From Planctomycetota bacterium (GTDB lineage Bacteria; Planctomycetota; Phycisphaerae; Phycisphaerales; UBA1924), in contig JAJRXR010000029.1 of assembly GCA_024276195.1 (NCBI GenBank), positions 1 to 43,463 on the forward strand: a DNA stretch of 43,463 nt, read 5' to 3'. How positions within the stretch are numbered: the first letter of the stretch is position 1; each line of letters begins with the position of its first letter. Shown here one piece after another: positions 1 to 8,020 of this stretch. Under the pieces are notes generated by a model, which saw only the letters and a program-made list of their open reading frames with translations, ran no database searches and was not told where the DNA came from. A program made the translations under genes and the position numbers.

Positions 1-1
1 C

Positions 2-250
2 ACGATCGTCTTCAAGCTCCGCGTCCAGGAGCTCTTCACCCTCGCCATGCTCAACCCCATCCAGGCCTACAAAATGTCCGTCGTCAACGGGCTCAACGCC
101 TCGCTCGACGTGCTCGGCCCCGCCGGCGCCTATGCCTCTCGCCACTACGGCTCCGCACTCCCCTGGATGCTCCTGGGTGTCCTCGCAGCCTGGGGAACCC
201 TGAGCCTGACCCTCGCCTCGGTCATCTTCACCAGAAAGTCCCCGGCATGA
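2..250 (+). CDS. ABC-2 type permease, NosY-like (3' end only)
   Basis: The reading frame is open from the left edge, so only the last 82 residues are present. The segment LNPIQAYK followed by LDVLGPAGAYA resembles the C-terminal part of NosY-type permeases, where an NP-x-x-x-Y(R/K) motif and LDLLGPAG precede the last transmembrane helix. A hydrophobic helix (about PWMLLGVLAAWGTLSLTLASVIF) and a short basic tail close the protein. The stop overlaps the ATG of the NosL-like gene (ATGA), so the two are translationally coupled. NosF/NosY/NosL sets serve copper-site assembly of nitrous oxide reductase, but nosZ is not in the window and other copper enzymes are possible. The family call rests on a short fragment plus its neighbour. 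Confidence 0.7.
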   Translation, partial: TIVFKLRVQELFTLAMLNPIQAYKMSVVNGLNASLDVLGPAGAYASRHYGSALPWMLLGVLAAWGTLSLTLASVIFTRKSPA

Positions 251-708
251 ACCGCCTCACCGCCGCCGCGACGCTCGCGCTTGTCGCCATCAGCACCAGC
301 GCCTGCACCCAACAATCGCCCGACGCCCCGCCCAGCGTTCATCTGGACGACGACATGTGCGCCCAGTGCGGCATGATTATCAGCGACGAACGCTTCGCCT
401 GCGCCACCATCATCGAAGACGATCGCGGGCTCCCGAAACCATTGCTCTTCGACGATCTCAACTGCCTGGCCAACCACCAGAGCGCCAACCCCGGTCTGAC
501 AGTCCTGCGCCGCTGGGTCCACGACCACACAACCCGGACCTGGCTGCCCGCCGAGGACGCGGTCTACCTCGTGTCGCCAGACCTCCCGACGCCGATGGCC
601 TCGCACGCCGCCGCGTTCGAGAGCCGCGCCAGCGCCGAAACGCTCCAACGCGATGTCGGTGGTGACATCCTCACGTTTGAGGGCGTCATGCCCCGCCTCT
701 CACCCTGA
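247..708 (+). CDS. nosL: NosL-like copper-binding lipoprotein
   Basis: This 153-residue protein starts with a lipoprotein signal ending in STSAC, with the lipidated Cys at residue 20. The mature part carries M37-C38-x-x-C41-G-M43, the Cys/Met copper-binding motif of NosL proteins, followed by a typical ~110-residue NosL body (DDLNCL, AVYL, PMASHAAAF). NosL is an outer-leaflet copper(I) chaperone that delivers copper to apo-nitrous oxide reductase. Here it follows a NosY-like permease with a 4-base ATGA overlap, as in nosDFYL operons. NosL-domain proteins also occur away from denitrification, so the role in N2O reduction is inferred from the neighbour only. Confidence 0.85.
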   Translation: MNRLTAAATLALVAISTSACTQQSPDAPPSVHLDDDMCAQCGMIISDERFACATIIEDDRGLPKPLLFDDLNCLANHQSANPGLTVLRRWVHDHTTRTWLPAEDAVYLVSPDLPTPMASHAAAFESRASAETLQRDVGGDILTFEGVMPRLSP

Positions 709-735
709 GCCGCCAGGAACCGCGTGGGCGCCACG

Positions 736-770
736 AAAAAAGACACAGGCCCTTGCGTTGCAAGGGCCTG
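736..770 (-). terminator. Rho-independent terminator of tRNA-Asp
   Basis: A perfect 11-bp stem (746-756 with 760-770, loop GTT) is followed, reading the minus strand, by TGTC and a run of six T (741-736). It lies 6 bases beyond the 3' end of the tRNA-Asp gene and also closes the converging NosL transcript region. Confidence 0.9.
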
Positions 771-775
771 GGAAA

Positions 776-849
776 CGAGGCGGACGGGACTCGAACCCGC
801 AACCACCGGATAGACAGTCCGGAACTCTAACCAATTGAGCTACCGCCCC
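776..849 (-). tRNA. tRNA-Asp (anticodon GTC)
   Basis: The full cloverleaf can be folded by hand: acceptor GGGGCGG/CCGCCTC (one G-T pair), D stem GCTC/GAGT, anticodon stem CCGGA/TCCGG with loop CTGTCTA (anticodon GTC), and T arm GCGGG-TTCGAGT-CCCGT. The discriminator is G, as expected for Asp identity. The 3' CCA is not encoded. It has its own promoter and terminator, so it is a single-gene transcription unit. The synthetase that charges it, aspS, is also in the window but not linked to it. Confidence 0.97.
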
Positions 850-888
850 AGGATGTGAAACGCCCGGTGAAAACGCCGGACGGAGTGA

Positions 889-916
889 AATGTAGCCTTC
901 GCGTTGTCCGTGTCAA
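889..916 (-). promoter_or_regulatory. Sigma70-type promoter of tRNA-Asp
   Basis: On the minus strand a perfect TTGACA (916-911) is followed after 16 bases by TACATT (894-889). This predicts a start near base 882, about 33 bases before the tRNA. It is the clearest two-part promoter in the window and gives the -10 form (TAnnnT) that recurs before protein genes. Confidence 0.8.
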
Positions 917-968
917 GCGGGCCAGAAAGGCGCCCGGTTCAGAGCCGCCGCCCATGCTCCGAGAACCC

Positions 969-1172
969 TCAGTTGGGCAGCTTGATCGCGCCGTCCTTGG
1001 CCTGCAGCTCCAGCGGATTCCCGCTGGGCGAGACCCGCGAGCCCGCGACCCAGAGCATCGCCACCGCCGCGATCATCGAGACGATCCCGACAAACATCAA
1101 CGCCGTGTACACGTCCGGCGCGGATCCCCGCGCCTGGCGCCCACCCGGCATCTGCATCCCAAACTGGCTCAT
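969..1172 (-). CDS. Small single-pass membrane protein, unknown function
   Basis: This protein of 67 residues begins MSQFGMQMPGG. A hydrophobic segment from about residue 24 to 43 (YTALMFVGIVSMIAAVAML) predicts one transmembrane helix, with a short polar C-terminus (LQAKDGAIKLPN). The start at 1172 is chosen because AAGG lies 5 bases upstream; an in-frame start 30 bases earlier has no ribosome site. It lies 94 bases downstream of the coiled-coil membrane protein gene on the same strand and may be co-transcribed. I do not recognise the family; the G/Q/M-rich N-terminus and single helix recall small cell-envelope proteins. Confidence 0.65.
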   Translation of the reverse strand: MSQFGMQMPGGRQARGSAPDVYTALMFVGIVSMIAAVAMLWVAGSRVSPSGNPLELQAKDGAIKLPN

Positions 1173-1266
1173 CGTGCCTTGCCCCTGTGGACCCCGCCGC
1201 ACCGGGCGACGCCCTCAAATGATCCGTTCAAACCCGACGCTCGATCCCGCTCAATCAGTCCGTCGC

Positions 1267-2130
1267 TCAGTCCAGACGCGAGCGGACCTCGTCGCCCGTG
1301 CGGATCTGGATCCCGCTCCCGGCCGTGTTCAGCAGCTTGCCCACCGACCAGTTCACGTCCGACTCTTCGATCATCATCTCGCCCAGGTACGTCCCGTCGC
1401 GAACCAGGTACAGCTTGCTGTTGTTGCGCACACGGTCACGCTGCCCCAGCGAAACCTCGATCAGCGTCTCACCGTTGCTCGAGCGCGACGAGCCCGTCAC
1501 GCGACCGCGGATCATCGGCCCGCTGATCTCCGTCGGGCGGCTCGCCCCGCCGCGGCTGGCGATGCTCCCACCGTTGCGCATCGCCTCGATCTCACGCTGC
1601 GCCGCCGTCAGCTGCTCGCTCAGCGCCCGCTGCGTCTGCTCGTAGACAATAATCCGGCTCTCATAGTCGGACAGCTTGTCGCCGATATCGATTTTCTCGT
1701 CCTGCCAGCGCAGCTCCGCGATCCGCAGGCCCTGCAGCTCATCGCGGTAGCTGTCGATGATCTTCGCCTGCGTCTCCACGGTCACGCCCAGCTGGGCGAT
1801 CCGACCGTTGATCAGCTCCGACTCGTTCTTCGCCTGGCGGACGTCAACCGTCAGCTCCGCGTTGCGACCGTCGAGCTCTCGCAGCGACTTGTCACGCTCG
1901 GCAAGCTGCTGGCGAATACCCTCCAGCTCGTTGCTCTTGTTCGCCAGAGCCCGCTGGTAGATCGACTCCACCGCGGCCTTCGCCCCGTCCGCCGCCGTCT
2001 TCGCCGCAACCGCGTTCTCATAGTCCCGCGTGATCCGGTCCGCGTTGGCGGTGTATGTAATCGCCAGCGAAGCCATGAGCACGCTAAGAATCGCCGCGAA
2101 CAGCACGAACACCTTGGTGAGGATGTGCAC
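1267..2130 (-). CDS. Membrane-anchored coiled-coil protein with C-terminal beta domain
   Basis: This 287-residue protein starts at a GTG (2130-2128) preceded by AAGGAG six bases upstream. Residues about 5-27 form an N-terminal transmembrane anchor (KVFVLFAAILSVLMASLAI). Residues about 30-195 are rich in E, K, R, A, L and Q with heptad spacing and predict a long coiled coil in the periplasm. The last ~85 residues (IRGRVTGSS to RTGDEVRSRL) alternate hydrophobic and polar residues, contain GETLIEVSLGQRD and end IRTGDEV. They look like a small beta domain of the kind that follows coiled coils in envelope and flagellar-type proteins. The frame stays open 71 codons upstream, but that stretch is arginine-rich and has no start site. 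Function unknown. Confidence 0.75.
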   Translation of the reverse strand: MHILTKVFVLFAAILSVLMASLAITYTANADRITRDYENAVAAKTAADGAKAAVESIYQRALANKSNELEGIRQQLAERDKSLRELDGRNAELTVDVRQAKNESELINGRIAQLGVTVETQAKIIDSYRDELQGLRIAELRWQDEKIDIGDKLSDYESRIIVYEQTQRALSEQLTAAQREIEAMRNGGSIASRGGASRPTEISGPMIRGRVTGSSRSSNGETLIEVSLGQRDRVRNNSKLYLVRDGTYLGEMMIEESDVNWSVGKLLNTAGSGIQIRTGDEVRSRLD

Positions 2131-2314
2131 CGTGATCTCCTTGATCGATCCGAGTCTGAATCTTGCAACGCCCGACGCGCTCGCCGCGACGCTCGCCTGT
2201 GTACTTGCTTGACGCCCCTGGTTCTCGCCGGAGCGTTCACCCTTCCGGGCGTCCGTCCCGAACATCCACCGCCGACCGAGCTTCGCTCGCCGACGATCCC
2301 CGCCTGGGGGGTCC

Positions 2315-2320
2315 ATGATA
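2315..2320 (-). promoter_or_regulatory. Possible -10 box in the 377-base gap before the coiled-coil gene
   Basis: The gap 2131-2507 holds no gene. On the minus strand it contains CTATCATGG; TATCAT fits the TAnnnT form of other -10 boxes here and would start a transcript with a leader of about 180 bases before the GTG at 2130. No -35 and no terminator for the upstream HEAT gene is evident. Confidence 0.35.
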
Positions 2321-2507
2321 GCGGGTGCGCCCGCCCCCGGCACGGGAACTTTATCTCATCCCGTTTGCCCGCCCCGCGGCTCGTCCCCCGGCTTGGTCAA
2401 GAGCCACGCCGCCACTCGGCGCCGTGCCCCCGCACCCCGACCATACGCCCCTCCGGGCGATCAGATCGACCAATCTCACAACACCTTCAATCCCTGGGCC
2501 AGGCCCG

Positions 2508-3590
2508 CTAACCACCGCTCCCAGGGACCAGCGCATGGCGCTCGGCCGTCTGGGTCGTCAGCTCCAGCACCCCCCCCGCCGCCGCGATCTGCACCAGCCG
2601 CGACGGATCCTTCATCATCCGGCGCAGCGGGTCCAGGTTCTCCGCGCGCCCCACCCGCCCGTACACCGCCGCCGCCTGGGCCCGGACCGCGTCGATCTCG
2701 TGCCCGGCGTACTCATCCGCGATGAACGTCCCCTCCGTCTTGCCCATCTTCGCCAGCGCATCAGCAACCGCCAGACGCACCTCCGCCGGCATCCGTTGCG
2801 ACCCTCGCCCCTCGTACGCCGACAGATAAATCAACTGGTCGATCGACCCCCGGTCCCGAACCTCACCGAGAATCTGCACCGCCAGCGCCGTCGCCTCGAG
2901 CTGGTCCGGACGCGACGGGAACATCGCCGCCCGCACCGTCTGCAGCTCCTGCTCATCGCCCAGCTTGATCAACGCCTCGGCGATCTGCAGCTCCAGCAAT
3001 CGACGCTCAGCGTCCGAAGCCCGACCCATCGGCGACACCGTCGCCTGACGCAGCATCGAGATCGCGCTCTTGTCTCCAAGCTCACCCAGGATAAACGCCG
3101 CGTGCGCCCGCACCCGCACGTCCGGGTGCGACGACACCATCCACGCCAGGGGCGTGGGGTCCTCGTCAAACCCGCAGCGCCGCAGCGCAAAGATCGCCGC
3201 CGCCCGCGTGTACCCCGAGCTCTCCCTGAGCAGCGCCCGCGTCGCCGGCGCCGCGTCTCGCAGCCTCGCCCGCCCGATCACCATCGCCGAGACCGTCCGC
3301 ACCCCGACGTTCGGGTCCGACAGCCCGCGCAGCGCCACATCGCCGATCCGCCCCGAGGCGCCCTCGAGCGCCTCGATCGCGTTGGCCCGGACCTGGGCGC
3401 TCGGGTCGCGTGTCGCCTCGAGCAGCATCTCGACCGCGTCCTCGCGCGCGACCGAGGCGTTGACCAGCTCGTCGCCTGTCTCGCCCGCCTTCTCAGGTTC
3501 GCCGCCCGTCGCCGCCATGCCCAGCGACAACGCCGCCAGCGCCCCCCCGATCACGAGCCGCCGCCTCATCGTCGTCCGCTCAGACATCAT
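2508..3590 (-). CDS. Secreted HEAT-repeat protein
   Basis: This 360-residue protein begins MMSERTTMRRRLVIGGALAALSLGMAATG, a signal peptide with an Arg-rich n-region. The body is a series of ~31-residue HEAT/PBS-lyase-like helical repeats with recurring D-P-x-(A/V)-x-V-R-x-x-A cores, for example DPSAQVRANAIEAL, DPNVGVRTVSAMVI, HPDVRVRAHAAFIL and HEIDAVRAQAAAVY. Such solenoids bind proteins; no catalytic site is seen. The start is at ATGATG (3590 or 3587) with GGGAGAA just upstream, and the first bases overlap the end of lnt by 11 bases. The gene is therefore the third member of an accD-lnt-HEAT unit. The link with lipoprotein N-acylation is positional only. Confidence 0.8.
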   Translation of the reverse strand: MMSERTTMRRRLVIGGALAALSLGMAATGGEPEKAGETGDELVNASVAREDAVEMLLEATRDPSAQVRANAIEALEGASGRIGDVALRGLSDPNVGVRTVSAMVIGRARLRDAAPATRALLRESSGYTRAAAIFALRRCGFDEDPTPLAWMVSSHPDVRVRAHAAFILGELGDKSAISMLRQATVSPMGRASDAERRLLELQIAEALIKLGDEQELQTVRAAMFPSRPDQLEATALAVQILGEVRDRGSIDQLIYLSAYEGRGSQRMPAEVRLAVADALAKMGKTEGTFIADEYAGHEIDAVRAQAAAVYGRVGRAENLDPLRRMMKDPSRLVQIAAAGGVLELTTQTAERHALVPGSGG

Positions 3591-5451
3591 CAGTTCTCCC
3601 GCCGCCCCGGGCCTGTCTGGCCGGGGTGGGCGACTCTTGTTCGCCCGCGCCGACGCGCGGGTTCGCTCTCTCTTTCGGCACTTGACCCCGCTCCGCTTTC
3701 GGACCTCGCCCACGATTCTTGCCCACGCTCAGAACCATCACCAGCCCCAGGCCCACAATCAGCGTCCAGCCCGCCAGATCCCCGATCCGGGCGAAGATCG
3801 TCCGCCCCGACGCCAGCATCACGTCCTCGATCAGAATCCCGTCCACCCGGTCCACCCCCCCCGTCGCCCCAACCCCAGCCCCCGGCACAGGATCGACCCC
3901 TTCCCGCACCACCCGCCCCCGGGCGTCGATCACGCACGAGATCCCCGTGTTCGCCGCCCGGACCATCCCCGTGCCCAGCTCCACACACCGCCAGCGAGCG
4001 CTCAGCAGGTGCGCCCGCCGCCCGCGGGTCTGCGCCCCGAACCACCCGTCGTTGGTCAGGTTCACCATCAGCCCGGCTTGGCGCCGCCCGTCCTCAAACA
4101 CCAACCGCCGGCAGACACCGGGCATCGTCGCCTCGAAACAGATCGGCGTCGCCAGATGCTCCACACGCCCATCACGCAGGCGCGTGTCCAGACGCACGAT
4201 CGTGGGCGCCGTCGAGAGGTCGAACGCCATCCCCCGCGCCGCCACCGCCGTCACCTTCGCCTCCAGCCAGGGCCACGCCGAAATATACGGCATCACCTCC
4301 CCAAAGGGCGTCAGCATCACCTTGCTGTACCACGGCTCCTGCGCACGCCCGTCGGTCACGATGAACGCCGAGTTGTACGTCGCGTCCGCTTCCGCGACGA
4401 ACCTGCCATCATCCCGCTCAACAAACCGCAGCCCGTCGAACCCCTCCGCCCCGATCAGCATCGGCACGCCCAGCGACCGCTGCAACGCCAACAACTGCTC
4501 GACCAGCTCTGTCGTCCGCAGTTCAACCAGGCCCACGCCCTCGAGCTCGATCTCCCACACCAGCTCCGCGCGCTGCTCCGTCCGCAGCGACTCCGGATCA
4601 ATCGCCCGCCCCGGCGCCATCGTCTCGGGCCACACGATCAGGTCCGGCTCCGCCTCCGCCGCCGCCCGTGTCAGCTCCACAAACCGCGCAAAGTCCCGCA
4701 CCTGATCGCTCGGCGTCCACCCGATCTTGTTGTCCTGCGCCACGTTCGTCTGCACCACCGCGACGCGCATGCTCCCCGCGTCGCCCGCCTCGTGCCCCAG
4801 CACAGGCCCCAGCCCGATCCAGCCTGCGAGCACCACGCCCCCTGCGATCTGCGCCCGCCCGAACCGCCTGAGCGCCAGGTCAACCCCAAGCCCCGCCGTC
4901 ATCGCCGCCAGCGCCGAGACGCCCAGCGCCCCGACATACGCCCCGGGCCAGGACAACACCCGCCCCGGCGCGTCGATCAGCGGATGCCCCACCAGGAACC
5001 ACGGGTACCCATCAAAAACCACCAGCGCCCGCAGCGCCTCGAGCCCGCTGTATACAACCACCGCCGCCCACACCCACGACACCCCGCCCAGCCTCCGGTG
5101 CACCCGCGCCCCGATCCACACAAACACCGCCGGGTACGCGCTGAGCATCGCTACGAGAAACACCAGCCCCATCCACGTGACATCCTCGGTCATCAGCCAC
5201 AAGTGGCTCTGCGCCCAGAACGGAGCCGTCCCCAGCCCCGCCCACACCCCAAGCGTCCGCGGGCGCCCCCCCTCCAGGCGCGCCGCAACGATCAACGGCG
5301 CTGCCGCGATCAACGCAACCCCCCACAGCCCGAACGGCGCAAACGCCAGCGTCATCAGCGCGCTGAACACCAGCCCGCACGCGAACGCTCGCCCGCGCGC
5401 CGTCCACCGCTGCGCCCGCTCGCGCCGCCCCGGTTCATGCTCGTGTGTCAT
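3580..5451 (-). CDS. lnt: Apolipoprotein N-acyltransferase
   Basis: Lnt transfers a fatty acid from a phospholipid to the N-terminal Cys of apolipoproteins in the inner membrane. The 623-residue protein (longer than the ~510 of E. coli) has several N-terminal membrane helices (about residues 25-215) and then a nitrilase-like domain. The catalytic triad is visible: E276 in WPETMAP, K377 in WYSKVMLTPFGE and C438 in ICFE. NLTNDGWFG (464-472) is another family signature. A last hydrophobic helix (about 575-595) returns to the membrane, followed by a ~30-residue polar, basic tail that accounts for some of the extra length. The gene sits 14 bases after accD and overlaps the next gene; no strong ribosome site precedes the ATG, consistent with coupling to accD. 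Confidence 0.95.
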   Translation of the reverse strand: MTHEHEPGRRERAQRWTARGRAFACGLVFSALMTLAFAPFGLWGVALIAAAPLIVAARLEGGRPRTLGVWAGLGTAPFWAQSHLWLMTEDVTWMGLVFLVAMLSAYPAVFVWIGARVHRRLGGVSWVWAAVVVYSGLEALRALVVFDGYPWFLVGHPLIDAPGRVLSWPGAYVGALGVSALAAMTAGLGVDLALRRFGRAQIAGGVVLAGWIGLGPVLGHEAGDAGSMRVAVVQTNVAQDNKIGWTPSDQVRDFARFVELTRAAAEAEPDLIVWPETMAPGRAIDPESLRTEQRAELVWEIELEGVGLVELRTTELVEQLLALQRSLGVPMLIGAEGFDGLRFVERDDGRFVAEADATYNSAFIVTDGRAQEPWYSKVMLTPFGEVMPYISAWPWLEAKVTAVAARGMAFDLSTAPTIVRLDTRLRDGRVEHLATPICFEATMPGVCRRLVFEDGRRQAGLMVNLTNDGWFGAQTRGRRAHLLSARWRCVELGTGMVRAANTGISCVIDARGRVVREGVDPVPGAGVGATGGVDRVDGILIEDVMLASGRTIFARIGDLAGWTLIVGLGLVMVLSVGKNRGRGPKAERGQVPKERANPRVGAGEQESPTPARQARGGGRTDDV

Positions 5452-5465
5452 CGCTCAGGCCCGCG

Positions 5466-6308
5466 CTATTTGCCCGAGTAGTCGATCAGTCGCGCGATCT
5501 CGGATCGCAGCTCCGCCCGGGGCGCCACGCGATCGACCATCCCCTTCGCCAGCAGAAACTCCGACCGCTGAAACCCCTCGGGCAGGTCCTGGCGGATCGT
5601 CTGTCGGATCACCCGAGGCCCGGCGAACCCGATCAGCGCCTTTGGCTCCGCAAGAATCACATCGCCCAGCATCGCAAACGACGCCGTCACGCCCCCCGTC
5701 GTCGGGTCCGTCAGCAGGCTGATAAACAGCCCGCCCGCGTCGTCAAACCGCGCCAATGCTGCAGATGTCTTGGCCATCTGCATCAGGCTCAGCCCGGCCT
5801 CCTGCATCCGCGCCCCGCCCGAGCAGCTCACCACAACCAGCGGCAACCCCTGCGCCGTCGCGTGCTCGATCGCGCGCGTCAAAATCTCACCCACCACAGA
5901 GCCCATCGACCCCATCATGAACGTCAGGTCCAGGCACGCGAGCATCACCGGGCGACCCTTGATAAACGCCTCGCCCGCCTGGCACCCGTCGCGCTGCCCC
6001 GTCTTGATCTGCTCCGCCCGAATCCGGTCCGGGTACGACTTGAGATCACGGAACTTCAGCGGGTCGCCCGAGCTGAGCCCCGTGAACATCGGTGTGAACG
6101 ACCCCGCGTCGCACAGCTGCGTGATCCGCACCTCCGCGCTGATGCGGAAGTGGTGCCCGCACTCCGGACAGACGTGCAGGTTCGCCTCCATCTGGCGCCT
6201 GTAAATCAGCTGCGCACACCCAGGGCAGCGCAGCCACAGCCCCTCCGGAATCGCGCCCTTGCGCGCCGGCTTGAGCTGCGTCCACGTCCTTGTCACAACC
6301 TGGGGCAT
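5466..6308 (-). CDS. accD: Acetyl-CoA carboxylase carboxyltransferase subunit beta
   Basis: AccD is the beta half of the carboxyltransferase that moves CO2 from biotin to acetyl-CoA to make malonyl-CoA, the first step of fatty acid synthesis, acting with AccA (not in the window). The 280-residue protein has the N-terminal zinc ribbon C28-x2-C31-x15-C47-x2-C50 and the crotonase-fold body with FMMGSMGSVVGE, SCSGGARMQEA, DPTTGGVTASFA and GFAGPRVIRQT. The start at 6308 has AAGGAG six bases upstream. It leads an accD-lnt-HEAT unit. A 7-bp hairpin ends 14 bases before its start codon (see 6323-6339). Confidence 0.97.
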   Translation of the reverse strand: MPQVVTRTWTQLKPARKGAIPEGLWLRCPGCAQLIYRRQMEANLHVCPECGHHFRISAEVRITQLCDAGSFTPMFTGLSSGDPLKFRDLKSYPDRIRAEQIKTGQRDGCQAGEAFIKGRPVMLACLDLTFMMGSMGSVVGEILTRAIEHATAQGLPLVVVSCSGGARMQEAGLSLMQMAKTSAALARFDDAGGLFISLLTDPTTGGVTASFAMLGDVILAEPKALIGFAGPRVIRQTIRQDLPEGFQRSEFLLAKGMVDRVAPRAELRSEIARLIDYSGK

Positions 6309-6322
6309 CGACTGCTCCTTCC

Positions 6323-6339
6323 GGAGAGCTCCGCTCTCC
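6323..6339 (-). promoter_or_regulatory. Hairpin next to the accD ribosome-binding site
   Basis: GGAGAGC-TCC-GCTCTCC on the plus strand folds to a perfect 7-bp stem with a 3-base loop; on the minus-strand RNA it lies directly before GGAAGGAG. It has no T-run, so it is not a standard terminator. It may tune accD translation or be a diverged REP-like unit, since its TCC loop matches two repeat families elsewhere here. A TAGTCT hexamer at 6386-6381 could be the -10 box. Confidence 0.45.
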
Positions 6340-6400
6340 TGCGGTCCTGCGCAGCGGCCTCTCCGCCCGCGACCCGCCACAGACTATCCAGATCGGCCAG

Positions 6401-7018
6401 CTAGGCCCTCGCCCCGGACCTTTCCAGAACCCCCGCCAGCGCCTCGCGCTCCATCACCGCCCGGCTCACGCTCTGGCGCGACAACGCCCACAGCTCGCTG
6501 ACCGGACGCCCCTCCAGGAAGCACCGGATGATCCCCGCCGCCACCGGACGGACAACCACCCCGATCGAGGGATCTTGCCCCTTGACCTTCTCGAGCGCCC
6601 GAGCCAGCTCGCTCAGAACCCGGTCCTGCGCCTGCCCGAACGCCTCGCCCTCGGGCGCCTGCACGCTCGACGGATCAATCAGCCACTGCTTATAAATACT
6701 TGGGAACCGCTCTTGGAGGTCGCCCTCGAGCACGCCCTCCCAGAGCCCGAGATCAACCTCCGCAAGTCCTGCCAAGGTCTTGACTTTCACGCCCGAGCCA
6801 TTGCGCAAAAGCCGCGCTGTCTGCTGGCTCGCCTCATCCGGAGCCGCCAGGATCACGCTCAGCCCGTCGTCGGGCAGCTCGTCGATCTCGCGGGCGATCT
6901 CGGCGCGTCCGTCGTCGGACATCGGCAGATCGCTGTCGCCGACGATCCGCCCGTCGGTGTCCCACGCAGATCGACCGGCCCGGAGGACCAGGAGTTTGAA
7001 CGAAGTTGGCTTGGACAT
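6401..7018 (-). CDS. Histidine-phosphatase-fold protein lacking catalytic residues
   Basis: The 205-residue protein follows the phosphoglycerate-mutase/histidine phosphatase layout: LLVLRAGRSAW, GRIVGDSDLPMSDDGR, AAPDEASQQTA, LAEVDLGLWEG and a final VVVRPVAAGIIR block. The residues that form the active site are changed. The catalytic His of the RHG motif is Ala14 (R13-A14-G15, codon GCC), the second Arg of the SPxxRAxQTA block is Ala63, and the late His of SHGGVIR is Ala160. Only R13 and the acidic E87 remain. It should therefore not be a phosphohistidine enzyme and may act as a binding or regulatory pseudoenzyme. It lies upstream of accD on the same strand, 92 bases apart. The start at 7018 lacks a clear ribosome site. 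The 201 bases between it and rpe show nothing definite. Confidence 0.8.
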   Translation of the reverse strand: MSKPTSFKLLVLRAGRSAWDTDGRIVGDSDLPMSDDGRAEIAREIDELPDDGLSVILAAPDEASQQTARLLRNGSGVKVKTLAGLAEVDLGLWEGVLEGDLQERFPSIYKQWLIDPSSVQAPEGEAFGQAQDRVLSELARALEKVKGQDPSIGVVVRPVAAGIIRCFLEGRPVSELWALSRQSVSRAVMEREALAGVLERSGARA

Positions 7019-7219
7019 GGTGTAGGAAGGCGGCTCTTGGCTCGAGCCCCGGCTCGGGGCATTCCTTCGACCTCCGTGCTGGCCCCCCGACCATCGGGGT
7101 CGGGAGGGCGGTGAGTCTAGCATCGACTCCAGTCTGAACCAATCACAGCCAACACCCATTTCACCCGTCTTGTTCGGGTTGCGGGCGGGACACTTGCGAC
7201 GCCTGGGTCAGACGCCCCC

Positions 7220-7918
7220 TTATTTGGACACGCCGTCGCTCTCACCCCGCAGATCTCGGATCAGATCGGACCATCGCCCCTGGGGCTGTCGGAAGACCGC
7301 CGAGCCCGCCACGAGCACGTCACACCCCGCCTCACGCGCCCGTGGGGCCGTTTCGGGCGAGATCCCGCCGTCCATCTCGATCCGCTGGTCGGGGCGCACC
7401 CGCTCGCGGAGCCACGCGGTCTTGCGCAGCGAGTCCTCGATGAAGGCCTGCCCGCCGAAGCCTGGGTTGACGCTCATCACCAGGGCCATGTCCACATGTT
7501 CGAGCACGGGCTCGAGCTGTTCGACGGGCGTGGGCGGATTGACGACGATCGCCGGGCTGACGCCCAGCGACCTGATCCGTGCGCACAGCTCGATCGCCCC
7601 CGGCGCATCGAGCGCCTCGCTATGAAACGAGATCGAGCTGGCCCCAGCTTTGGCGAACGCCTCGACGAACATCCCCGGGTCCGTCACCATCAGGTGGACA
7701 TCCAGAAATGCCTCGGGCAACGCCCGGCGCAGGTCCGCGCACAGCTGCGGGCCCATAGTCAGGTTCGGCACGAAATGCCCGTCCATCACGTCCAGGTGCA
7801 GCAGATCCGCCCCGCCCTCGAGCGCCAGGCGGCACTGCTCGCCCATGGCGCTGAAGTCCGCGGCCAGAACAGACGGCGCCACCAAAGGCAGACGCCCCGG
7901 TTGTCGAAGATCAAGCAT
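7220..7918 (-). CDS. rpe: Ribulose-phosphate 3-epimerase
   Basis: Rpe interconverts ribulose 5-phosphate and xylulose 5-phosphate in the pentose phosphate and Calvin pathways. The 232-residue TIM barrel shows the family blocks in order: APSVLAADF (15-22), LHLDVMDGHFVPN with metal-binding H41 and D43, LDVHLMV with H75, the MSVNPGFGGQ phosphate loop, EMDGGI with catalytic Asp, and DVLVAGSAVF. The chosen ATG (7918) has no Shine-Dalgarno sequence but a TAGAGT hexamer 7 bases upstream, suggesting a leaderless transcript. The frame is open much further upstream, into the divergent gene, but that part is arginine-rich and has no family match. Confidence 0.95.
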   Translation of the reverse strand: MLDLRQPGRLPLVAPSVLAADFSAMGEQCRLALEGGADLLHLDVMDGHFVPNLTMGPQLCADLRRALPEAFLDVHLMVTDPGMFVEAFAKAGASSISFHSEALDAPGAIELCARIRSLGVSPAIVVNPPTPVEQLEPVLEHVDMALVMSVNPGFGGQAFIEDSLRKTAWLRERVRPDQRIEMDGGISPETAPRAREAGCDVLVAGSAVFRQPQGRWSDLIRDLRGESDGVSK

Positions 7919-7925
7919 CGGACCG

Positions 7926-7931
7926 ACTCTA
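7926..7931 (-). promoter_or_regulatory. -10 box of rpe (leaderless geometry)
   Basis: TAGAGT on the minus strand ends 7 bases before the rpe ATG. No Shine-Dalgarno sequence and no convincing -35 are seen. Confidence 0.5.
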
Positions 7932-7973
7932 CCCGCCCCGCCCGCCCCCGTCTGCCCCCCTCTGGCAGTGCGA

Positions 7974-7979
7974 TACCAT
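7974..7979 (+). promoter_or_regulatory. -10 box of the UDP-sugar pyrophosphorylase gene
   Basis: TACCAT, in the recurring context GATACCAT, lies 41 bases before the ATG at 8021, which does have AGGAG six bases upstream. It stands back to back with the rpe -10 box 42 bases away. Confidence 0.4.
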
Positions 7980-8020
7980 CGACGCAGCACGACCGCCCGA
8001 CCGACGCCCAGGAGAAGCCC

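Noticed and set aside
2325-5481. Very long plus-strand open frames opposite the HEAT, lnt and accD genes
   Set aside because: They are Arg/Pro/His-rich frames mirrored from real minus-strand genes in GC-rich DNA; no motifs or start sites.
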